DNA of 10,858 bases from an uncultured Bacteroidota bacterium (GTDB lineage: Bacteria; Bacteroidota; Bacteroidia; Bacteroidales; SZUA-534): the NCBI GenBank assembly GCA_937900725.1, contig CALCFP010000502.1, positions 1 to 10,858 of the forward strand. Reading direction: 5' to 3'. The position numbers were made by a program, and so were the translations under genes. Below are positions 5,239-10,858 of the stretch, in pieces. The notes beneath the pieces are model-generated. The model saw nothing but the letters and a program-made list of their open reading frames with translations. It did no database searches and was not told the origin of the DNA. Position 1 is the first letter of the stretch. Each line of letters begins with the position of its first letter.

Positions 5239-6519
5239 TCAATAATCGTACCTGCTGTTCCACCATTTCTTCAGCCTTGCACGGATGGATTCCTCCTGCG
5301 CATTAGGTTGCGGGTCATATATTTTTTTGCCTTTCAAGTCTTTAGGTAGGAAATCCTGGTCAACGAAATGGCCCTCGTAATCGTGCGAATACTTGTAATT
5401 GTGGCCATAGCCCATCTGCTCCATCATTTTGGTAGGCGCATTGCGCAAATGCAACGGAACAGGCAGGTTGCCCGTATCCTTAACCAGCGAAAGGGCATCG
5501 TTTATGGCCATATATCCAGAATTACTCTTTGGACTTGATGCAAGATAAATAGCACATTCTGAAAGAATTATGCGAGCCTCAGGCATTCCAATCTTGTTGA
5601 CGGCTTCGAAGCAGGTGTTGGCAAGCAACAAGGCATTTGGATTGGCAAGGCCGACATCTTCCGATGCCGAAATAATCAGCCTGCGGGCAATGAACTTGAT
5701 ATCCTCGCCCCCGTCGAGCATACGGGCCAGCCAGTAAACCGCGCCGTTCGGATCGCTTCCGCGAATCGACTTTATGAATGCCGATATTATGTCGTAGTGC
5801 ATCTCGCCATTCTTGTCGTAGATGGACAGATTCTCCTGCAAGATGTCTTCCACTATCTTGTTATTGATGACAATCTGCTTGTCAGGATCTTGTGCACCTA
5901 TGACTATATCAATGATGTTCAGTAATTTGCGAGCATCACCACCCGAATAGCGGAACATTGCCTCTTTCTCCTCAACCTTGATATCGAGTTGCTTGAGGTC
6001 GTAATCGCAGGCAAGGGCGCGATTTAGCAGTTCGTCGAGGTCGGAAATCTCGAGTGAGCGCAACACGTACACCTGGCAACGCGAAAGAAGCGGCGAGATT
6101 ACCTCAAACGAAGGGTTCTCGGTTGTGGCACCAATCAAAGTCACGACACCCTGCTCCACGGCACCCAAAAGCGAGTCCTGCTGCGCCTTGCTGAAACGGT
6201 GTATCTCATCGATGAACAAGATAGGGTTGGGCTGATTGAAAAACTGCTGGCGCTTTGCCAAATCGATGGTGTCACGGACATCCTTTACCCCTGAACTGAT
6301 GGCGCTTAGCGAGTAAAAGGCACGGTTCTGAAGATGGCTGATGATGTTTGCCAACGTTGTCTTGCCCACGCCTGGCGGGCCCCAAAGAATCATACTTGGG
6401 ATGCGCCCCGACTCAATGGCCTGACGCAACACCGCCCCCTTACCTACCAAATGCTTCTGTCCGATGTACTCGTCGAGGCTCTTCGGCCGCAAACGTTCAG
6501 CTAATGGTAGATTTGGCAT
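5239..6519 (-). CDS. rarA: Replication-associated recombination protein A (RarA/MgsA), AAA+ ATPase
   Basis: RarA is a clamp-loader-like AAA+ ATPase (the bacterial relative of Mgs1/WRNIP1) that acts at stalled replication forks. The protein has 426 residues, a normal length. I see the N-terminal 'PLAERLRPKSLDEYIGQ' (5-21), Walker A GPPGVGKT (47-54), Walker B ILFIDE (100-105) followed by IHRFSKAQQD, sensor 1 'GATTENPSF' (130-138) and the arginine-finger region 'SPLLSRC' (142-148). Further on come 'SGGDARKLLN' (sensor 2) and the C-terminal tetramerisation region with 'FIKSIRGSDPNGAVYWLARMLDGGED' spread over its characteristic positions, and 'PVPLHLRNAPTKMMEQMGYG' near the end. The start at 6517-6519 fits the family N-terminus. 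The gene stands alone, convergent with the HTH gene and divergent from yidC. A -7-like box TATCTTCG (minus strand, 6568-6575) has one mismatch to consensus. No clear terminator follows; only a run of T just past the stop. Confidence 0.96.
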   Translation of the reverse strand: MPNLPLAERLRPKSLDEYIGQKHLVGKGAVLRQAIESGRIPSMILWGPPGVGKTTLANIISHLQNRAFYSLSAISSGVKDVRDTIDLAKRQQFFNQPNPILFIDEIHRFSKAQQDSLLGAVEQGVVTLIGATTENPSFEVISPLLSRCQVYVLRSLEISDLDELLNRALACDYDLKQLDIKVEEKEAMFRYSGGDARKLLNIIDIVIGAQDPDKQIVINNKIVEDILQENLSIYDKNGEMHYDIISAFIKSIRGSDPNGAVYWLARMLDGGEDIKFIARRLIISASEDVGLANPNALLLANTCFEAVNKIGMPEARIILSECAIYLASSPKSNSGYMAINDALSLVKDTGNLPVPLHLRNAPTKMMEQMGYGHNYKYSHDYEGHFVDQDFLPKDLKGKKIYDPQPNAQEESIRARLKKWWNSRYDY

Positions 6520-6543
6520 GGCAATTGTCTATTAAGTTCACGA

Positions 6544-6555
6544 ATCGATATCGAT
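6544..6555. repeat. 12-bp perfect palindrome ATCGATATCGAT
   Basis: It lies 25 bases upstream of the rarA start in the 225-base divergent rarA/yidC gap. ATCGATATCGAT is its own reverse complement. If transcription starts at the box at 6568-6575 it would lie in the rarA leader. It may be a protein-binding site; it may also be chance. Confidence 0.5.
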
Positions 6556-6701
6556 AAGAATCGACGACGAAGATAGTAAAAGTAGCGCTATCTGAAGACA
6601 TGACAGGAATAATCCATGAAACATATTCCTTACAAATGCGACAAATACTAAAGTTTGGCTTCTTATTTTCCTAAAAGATTTTTATACATACACATTAATT
6701 A

Positions 6702-6709
6702 TACTTTTG
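6702..6709 (+). promoter_or_regulatory. Promoter -7 box for yidC
   Basis: TACTTTTG matches the Bacteroidota -7 consensus TAnnTTTG, 35 bases before the yidC ATG. The -33 element is weak; a T-run at about 6679-6683 is in the right place. The rest of the 225-base gap is AT-rich without further recognised features apart from the palindrome at 6544. Confidence 0.65.
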
Positions 6710-6744
6710 CACCAAATTTTAGAACGAATAAACACAAATAATAT

Positions 6745-8613
6745 ATGGATAAAAGTTCTTGGATAGGCATTTTGCTTATTATGGCCGTCCTTTTTGGATG
6801 GAGTTACTACACTCGCCCCTCAGAGGAAGACTTACAGCGTTACCGCGAACAGCAGGATTCTATTGCTCGTGTCGAACAGCAAAGACTTGCTGAAATCGAA
6901 CTTCAGAAGAAACAGGCTTCAGATGATTCGTACCTTTCATCGCCTGAAACCAACGACTCGATTGCCAACGAAATGCTACGCAACCAATACGGCGATTTCG
7001 CAAGTTATGCGTCGGGCGAACGCAAATTCTACACTGTAGAAAACAACCTGATGAAGATTAAGTTCACCAACCTTGGCGGACGGATAGCATCTGTGGAACT
7101 GAAGAATTACGATACTTACGACTCGCTGCCTGTAGTGCTTTTCGACGGCGACTCCACAATTTTCAGCCTCGGGTTCTTTGCACAGAACCGCCGCATAGAG
7201 ACTGGCAAACTGTTCTTCACCCCTTCTGAGAACATCAGCACCGCAGAAGTGACTGACGACTCGTTGGTCGTATCCTTCAGCATCAGCCTCGACAACGACC
7301 GCACAATGGACTATGTATATACCATCTACCCTGACAGCTACGTTGTTGGGTTCAATGTCAGAATGCACAACATGAACAAACTGGTGCCTGCCAACTCGGG
7401 CTACCTGACACTGAACTGGGAATCGTACATAACAGGATTTGAGAAAGGCCGCAAGTGGGAAACAATGAACTCAACCACCGCCTCCCGCTACTTTAACGAC
7501 GATGTTGAGCAACTGAACGAGACCAGCGACTCTGACGATGAGACCATAAACAGCCGCTTGCAATGGATATCGTTCAAGCAACACTTTTTCAATGCGACTC
7601 TGATATCTAAAGACGGCTTTGTAAACGCATCGCTCAAGCAACGCAAGGAAACTATCAACCCGAAATATGTGAAACTGTTCACTTCGGAAATATCGTTGCC
7701 GTACGAAGGCAAAGCCGACGAAAACATTGAGATGCAGATGTTCTTCGGTCCGAACCACTTCAAGACACTTAAGGCTCTGGACATCGACCTGCAGAACATC
7801 ATTCCACTTGGCCGAAGCATCTTCCGCTGGGTAAATGTAGGCATCGTGATACCGACATTCAACTTCCTTGGCCGCTTTATCGACAATTTTGGCGTCATAA
7901 TATTGATAATGACCATATTGATCAAGTTAGTGCTGTTCCCGTTCACCTACAAGTCGTATATGTCGACTGCAAAGATGGGCGCACTGAAACCTGAAATGGA
8001 CAAGCTCAACGAAAAGTATCCGAAGCAGGAGGACGCCATGAAGAAGCAGCAAGCCATGATGGACCTTTACAAAAAGGCTGGAGTGAACCCAATGGGCGGA
8101 TGTCTGCCAATGTTGCTGCAGATGCCTTTGCTCATCGCCATGTTCCGCTTCTTCCCTGCATCAATCGAACTGCGCCACGAGAGTTTCCTTTGGGTTGAAG
8201 ACCTCTCGACCTACGACTCGGTGCTCAACCTGCCATTCAGCATTCCGTTCTATGGCGACCACGTGAGCCTGTTCTGCCTGCTGATGACAATAGTGAACAT
8301 CATCTACATAAAAACAAGCGGTTCAACACAAAGTGGAGGCCAGCAAATGCCTGGCATGAAACTGATGATGTATATGATGCCTGTGATGATGCTGTTCTGG
8401 TTCAACGACTACGCAGCCGCATTGAGCTACTACTACTTCATATCGCTGCTGATAACAATTGTGCAGACCTACATCATGCGCCGCTCGGTAAATGCCGAGG
8501 AACTGCTTGCCAAGGTTAAAGCCGCACAACTGAAAAAGACTCCGACCAAATCGCGTTTCCAACAACGCATGGAAGCCGCAGCCAAACAGCGCGGAATAAA
8601 GTTGCCTAAATAA
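6745..8613 (+). CDS. yidC: Membrane protein insertase YidC
   Basis: YidC inserts and folds inner-membrane proteins, alone or with SecYEG. The 622-residue protein has the Gram-negative layout: transmembrane segment 1 at about 6-22, a charged coiled-coil-like stretch (27-58), a large periplasmic beta domain (about 95-345), then the conserved 60KD_IMP core with hydrophobic segments at about 364-401, 452-472, 506-523, 536-552 and 556-577. A cytoplasmic helical hairpin lies at 402-450 ('LKPEMDKLNEKYPKQEDAMK' within it), and a basic C-terminal tail (579-622) is suited to ribosome contact. By eye, K394 in 'IKLVLFPFTYKS' aligns with the groove residue R366 of E. coli; a Lys here is what I expect in Bacteroidota. 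The start at the ATG 6745-6747 gives the typical 'MDKSSWIGILLI' N-terminus. The gene has its own promoter and a strong terminator. In many Bacteroidales it follows pyrG; here rarA is upstream instead. Confidence 0.97.
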   Translation: MDKSSWIGILLIMAVLFGWSYYTRPSEEDLQRYREQQDSIARVEQQRLAEIELQKKQASDDSYLSSPETNDSIANEMLRNQYGDFASYASGERKFYTVENNLMKIKFTNLGGRIASVELKNYDTYDSLPVVLFDGDSTIFSLGFFAQNRRIETGKLFFTPSENISTAEVTDDSLVVSFSISLDNDRTMDYVYTIYPDSYVVGFNVRMHNMNKLVPANSGYLTLNWESYITGFEKGRKWETMNSTTASRYFNDDVEQLNETSDSDDETINSRLQWISFKQHFFNATLISKDGFVNASLKQRKETINPKYVKLFTSEISLPYEGKADENIEMQMFFGPNHFKTLKALDIDLQNIIPLGRSIFRWVNVGIVIPTFNFLGRFIDNFGVIILIMTILIKLVLFPFTYKSYMSTAKMGALKPEMDKLNEKYPKQEDAMKKQQAMMDLYKKAGVNPMGGCLPMLLQMPLLIAMFRFFPASIELRHESFLWVEDLSTYDSVLNLPFSIPFYGDHVSLFCLLMTIVNIIYIKTSGSTQSGGQQMPGMKLMMYMMPVMMLFWFNDYAAALSYYYFISLLITIVQTYIMRRSVNAEELLAKVKAAQLKKTPTKSRFQQRMEAAAKQRGIKLPK

Positions 8614-8634
8614 TCAGACAATAACATATTTATA

Positions 8635-8673
8635 ACAGAAGAGCCTTCCGCTATGCGAAAGGCTCTTCTGTTT
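8635..8673. terminator. Strong bidirectional terminator between yidC and the TPR gene
   Basis: A 13-bp arm (8635-8647) pairs exactly with 8659-8671, followed after one C/A mismatch by CGC/GCG and a TAT loop (8652-8654). It is followed by TTT on the plus strand. On the minus strand it is followed only by TTATAAATAT, so it should stop yidC transcripts better than TPR transcripts. Confidence 0.85.
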
Positions 8674-8724
8674 AATAATGACCTTCTGAATTATAAATAA
8701 GAATTACAAATCATATTAAATTGA

Positions 8725-9882
8725 TTATTTCTTAATGTCTTTGTCTTCTGTTCCATTCCTGAAGAAATTCTCTTCCTTGACGACAGACATCCATTCCCTT
8801 GCAGAATTGATGACCTTCTTATTTGCCTTGGTCGCCTCCCATTCCGAATCAATAATGGACTGAAGCCAATGCAATGTCTTTTCGGTATCATGGATGTGAT
8901 AGTATGCCAATGCCAACGAATACTGGACTTTAATGTCATTGTCGTACTGGAGACTTGTCAACAACATCTTAATCTGCTTTTTCACACACGATTCGGCCTT
9001 GACAGTATCGCCACCAGCCTCATATTTGAGAGAATAGGCTTCATAAAAATCGGCACGAATGGAATACACTTCAGCCATTGAAACAGAATCGGCCTGACAT
9101 ATTGCCAAAGCCTCATCAGTGAATGACAAGGCCTCATCGCGATGGTCTGTACGAATGGCAACCCTACTCAAGGCCTTCAGGATTGAAAGTGAAGGCGTTA
9201 AAGATTGCATATTTGCCATATTCAAGTAGTAGAAAGCCTTGTCAGGAATGTTGCAACGGTCGTAGAGTATGCCTATATAGTAAAGTGTCGCAAGATTATA
9301 GTCACCATTGTCGTATATTTCAAGAAACAAGTCGAGAGCCCTGTGGTAATCCTTCTTTAGGTACAATGAAGTAGCCAATTGCGCGTTTACCTGCTGATTG
9401 GTGGAGTCTAGTTTGTAGTAAGCCTCGGCATAAAGCAATGCCGAATCAACTTTTTCACGCGCAATGTAGAATGCCGCCATTGAAGCAACTACGGCTGCGT
9501 CGAGCGGATTGACTGCCACTATCTGCTTGGCACACTCGTTTGCCAATGTGTCTTTCGCCATTTTCCTGAAGCAATTGAACCTCAATCGCAAATCCTGGTA
9601 AATGGCCGTATCGGCCAAAAGCGTATCAGTAAGACTGATGCAGTTTTTGTATTGACCACGAACATAGTAGCATTGTGCCAACTTGCGGACAATGGTATCG
9701 TTGCAGCTGTCGATTGCGTAAGCCTTTTGATACCACAGCATTGAATTGTACGTGTCATTAATCCGTGAACAAGAATCGCCACGATTGACGTACAACGCCG
9801 ATTCGGAATTTATTGCAGATGCACTGCCGCAAAATACTGACAACAGTATAATTGTACTGAATGTTAAAATTGCTCTTTTCAT
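8725..9882 (-). CDS. Secreted tetratricopeptide-repeat protein
   Basis: The protein has 385 residues and no known specific function. It opens with a clear type I signal peptide (MKR, hydrophobic ILTFSTIILLSVFCG, cleavage expected after ASA at 21-23). There is no lipobox cysteine at the cleavage site, so it is likely a soluble periplasmic protein. The remainder is helical TPR-like units of about 34 residues: 'SMLWYQKAYAIDS' (47-59), 'LAQCYYVRGQYKNCISLTDTLL' (68-89), and further units such as 'DSALLYAEAYYKLDS', 'ATSLYLKKDYHRALDLFLEIY', 'YYIGILYDRCNIPDKAFYYL' and 'YSLALAYYHIHDTEKTLHWL'. These act as protein-protein scaffolds. The longer open frame back to 9993 overlaps the preceding gene and lacks a signal peptide at its N-terminus, so the ATG at 9880-9882 is chosen. 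It lies 73 bases downstream of a TonB-domain gene on the same strand with no visible promoter of its own, so co-transcription is likely. An association with a TonB-linked envelope process is inference. Confidence 0.88.
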   Translation of the reverse strand: MKRAILTFSTIILLSVFCGSASAINSESALYVNRGDSCSRINDTYNSMLWYQKAYAIDSCNDTIVRKLAQCYYVRGQYKNCISLTDTLLADTAIYQDLRLRFNCFRKMAKDTLANECAKQIVAVNPLDAAVVASMAAFYIAREKVDSALLYAEAYYKLDSTNQQVNAQLATSLYLKKDYHRALDLFLEIYDNGDYNLATLYYIGILYDRCNIPDKAFYYLNMANMQSLTPSLSILKALSRVAIRTDHRDEALSFTDEALAICQADSVSMAEVYSIRADFYEAYSLKYEAGGDTVKAESCVKKQIKMLLTSLQYDNDIKVQYSLALAYYHIHDTEKTLHWLQSIIDSEWEATKANKKVINSAREWMSVVKEENFFRNGTEDKDIKK

Positions 9883-9907
9883 AAAATATGGGTAAAATAT
9901 TAGTAAA

Positions 9908-9932
9908 CAAGGCCCACAGAATGCGAGCCTTG
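9908..9932 (-). terminator. Hairpin after the first TonB-domain gene
   Basis: On the minus strand the arms CAAGGCTCGCA and TGTGGGCCTTG surround a TTC loop. All 11 pairs form in RNA, two of them as G-U wobbles. It is followed by TTTACTAATATTTTA, a weak U-tract, so it may be a partial terminator or a 3'-end protecting hairpin inside an operon. Confidence 0.7.
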
Positions 9933-9933
9933 A

Positions 9934-10034
9934 CATAATGCAAAACTTTGATTTATTACAACTTAAAATTGATAGGAACAGTATATGAAACATTTACGGC
10001 CTTGCCGCGTTGCATTCCTGGCTTCCACTTCGGC
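9934..10034. repeat. Direct repeat, copy 1 (3' end of TonB-domain gene)
   Basis: This 101-base stretch matches 10758-10858 at 98 positions, offset by 824 bases. It covers the last 26 or so codons and the short untranslated tail up to the hairpin. The match continues to the window edge, so its full length is unknown. Confidence 0.95.
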
Positions 10035-10708
10035 AATAACGAAACGACTCGCAAAGCCTCGTTGTCAAGTGCCACACTGCCAGAAGGACGTGCAATGCTC
10101 AAATTCACAACGTTTCCTGTTGAATCAATCACAAAAGAAACAAATGACTTGAATCCTTCCTTATCGCCTTTTGCATCTTCTGGATGTTTTACGTTTTCAG
10201 CAATGTATTTTGCCAATTCCGATTCTCCTCCCGGAAATTCCGGCATCTTTTCAACCATAATAAATACATCACCATCAACCGACCTTTCACTCATAGGAGC
10301 TGTAGGTGTTAAAGGGTGCTTTCCATACAACTCCTTTTTTTGACCTTCAGAAAGAAGTTGGTCAGAATATTTGTCGGGGTCAGTCCAATACTCGGCCTTG
10401 GCCCAATTCTCGTAATCATTGTCAGTGGCTGGCCTTATTGTGCCATTTGGCTCTTTGACACACAAAGACGGAACATCGTTTTCATCATACTTGATGAATA
10501 GGATACGATGCGTATTGTCGTTCAACACTTTTTTTAAATCTTCCCTGTCGGATACATAAGTAAACTTTTCGTTGTCTGCGACTTTTGAATCGGACGATTG
10601 TGCAATCGCATTCATTGAAAGCGCCATAAAAGGAAGTGCAAACAGCACCTTTGCCATAATAGTTATTGACGAATTATTGCGTGTCATATTGTTGTGGTTA
10701 TTAGTCAT
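9956..10708 (-). CDS. TonB C-terminal-domain protein with signal peptide (energy-transducer TonB-like)
   Basis: The C-terminal domain (about 155-250) is a TonB_C domain: 'MPEFPGGESELAKYIAENVK' (155-174), 'FVIDSTGNVVNLSIARPSG' (192-210), 'DNEALRVVSLLPKWKPG' (215-231) and the end 'YTVPINFKL'. In TonB this domain contacts the TonB box of outer-membrane transporters. The N-terminus differs from classical TonB. It has a hydrophobic stretch (20-36) ending in AIAQ, which looks like a cleavable signal peptide, and there is no proline-rich periplasm-spanning linker. The region 45-150 is acidic and aromatic and I do not recognise it. Three in-frame starts are possible: 10708, 10687 and 10657. The last gives a compact signal peptide and could be the true one. 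A near-identical 3' end lies upstream in a second copy. The usual label is 'energy transducer TonB', but energy transduction without ExbB/ExbD contact through a membrane anchor is doubtful. Confidence 0.85.
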   Translation of the reverse strand: MTNNHNNMTRNNSSITIMAKVLFALPFMALSMNAIAQSSDSKVADNEKFTYVSDREDLKKVLNDNTHRILFIKYDENDVPSLCVKEPNGTIRPATDNDYENWAKAEYWTDPDKYSDQLLSEGQKKELYGKHPLTPTAPMSERSVDGDVFIMVEKMPEFPGGESELAKYIAENVKHPEDAKGDKEGFKSFVSFVIDSTGNVVNLSIARPSGSVALDNEALRVVSLLPKWKPGMQRGKAVNVSYTVPINFKL

Positions 10709-10733
10709 ATGCTAATGTAACTATTTTTTAAAT

Positions 10734-10756
10734 AAGGCCCACAATATGTGGGCCTT
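10734..10756 (-). terminator. Hairpin after the second (partial) TonB-domain gene
   Basis: Perfect 10-bp arms AAGGCCCACA (minus strand 10756-10747) and TGTGGGCCTT (10743-10734) with a TAT loop. It is followed on the minus strand by ATTTAAAAAATAG, a weak U-tract. Only 26 bases separate it from the furthest-upstream start of the next gene. Confidence 0.72.
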
Positions 10757-10757
10757 G

Positions 10758-10858
10758 CATAATGCAAAACTTTGATTTATTACAACTTAAAAATGATGGG
10801 AATAGTATATGAAACATTTACGGCCTTGCCGCGTTGCATTCCTGGCTTCCACTTCGGC
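10758..10858. repeat. Direct repeat, copy 2 (3' end of partial TonB-domain gene)
   Basis: Partner of 9934-10034. The three differences are in codons 4, 5 and 7 or thereabouts from the stop: Asn to Ile, a silent Pro change, and Val to Ile. Confidence 0.95.
10780..10858 (-). CDS. TonB C-terminal-domain protein, second copy, 3' end only
   Basis: Only the last 26 codons lie in the window. The end reads PKWKPGMQRGKAVNVSYTIP followed by IIFKL, against YTVPINFKL in the neighbouring copy. The stop is TAA at 10780-10782. The gene is upstream of the complete copy on the same strand, with 71 bases and a hairpin between them. Whether its N-terminal part also matches cannot be seen. Confidence 0.85.
   Translation of the reverse strand, partial: PKWKPGMQRGKAVNVSYTIPIIFKL

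Noticed and set aside
5164..5349. 61-residue open frame running from the HTH gene's 3' gap into rarA
   Set aside because: Over half lies antisense to the certain rarA coding region, there is no promoter, and the palindrome overlaps its start.
7488..7946. 152-residue and neighbouring open frames antisense to yidC
   Set aside because: They are shadows of the yidC frame with low-complexity composition and no recognisable domain.
9883..9993. In-frame upstream extension of the TPR protein (37 extra residues)
   Set aside because: It overlaps the end of the TonB-domain gene and its hairpin, and would bury a good signal peptide inside the protein.

Overview
The window looks like chromosomal DNA of a member of the Bacteroidales (Bacteroidota), of the Prevotella/Bacteroides kind; I cannot name the genus. 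The reasons are: promoters of the Bacteroidota type (a -7 box TAnnTTTG) ahead of several genes, with almost no Shine-Dalgarno sequences; a YidC with a Lys where E. coli has the groove Arg; a long L25/CTC protein directly followed by pth; a DUF2400/TIGR02757 protein; and TonB C-terminal-domain proteins ending in the Bacteroidota-style 'PKWKPG...RGKAV...YTVPINFKL' pattern. Nearly all the sequence is genic and no gap exceeds 300 bases. I see no tRNA, rRNA, CRISPR array, transposase or phage gene.

Layout. Bases 1-855 (+) hold the 3' part of a mannose-1-phosphate guanylyltransferase (GDP-mannose supply), closed by a hairpin that also faces the convergent trmN6-like tRNA methyltransferase (951-1664, -). 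A short gap with 11-bp direct repeats separates this from a DUF2400 protein (1793-2566, -). That gene fires divergently from rplY (L25/CTC, 2718-3287, +), and rplY is followed 12 bases later by pth (3300-3863, +), a translation operon with a clear terminator. Between pth and rarA lies an AT-richer two-gene module: a DUF2975 membrane protein with an unusually large extracytoplasmic loop, and a small YozG-like HTH regulator. Then come rarA (5239-6519, -) and the divergent yidC (6745-8613, +), the latter ending in a strong hairpin. The right end is a minus-strand cluster: a TonB C-terminal-domain gene cut by the window edge, a second near-identical copy of the same kind (9956-10708), and a secreted TPR protein (8725-9882). 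Hairpins separate these genes.

How the genes fit. Most are core housekeeping genes for sugar nucleotides, tRNA modification, ribosome function, peptidyl-tRNA recycling, replication-fork repair and membrane insertion. The parts that are not routine are the DUF2975/HTH pair, the structured rplY leader, and the tandem TonB-domain/TPR cluster. In that cluster the 3' ends of the two TonB-domain copies match at 98 of 101 bases, and one hairpin has drifted in a way that keeps RNA pairing through G-U wobbles. I found no clear new defence or mobile system; the findings are modest regulatory and gene-family observations.
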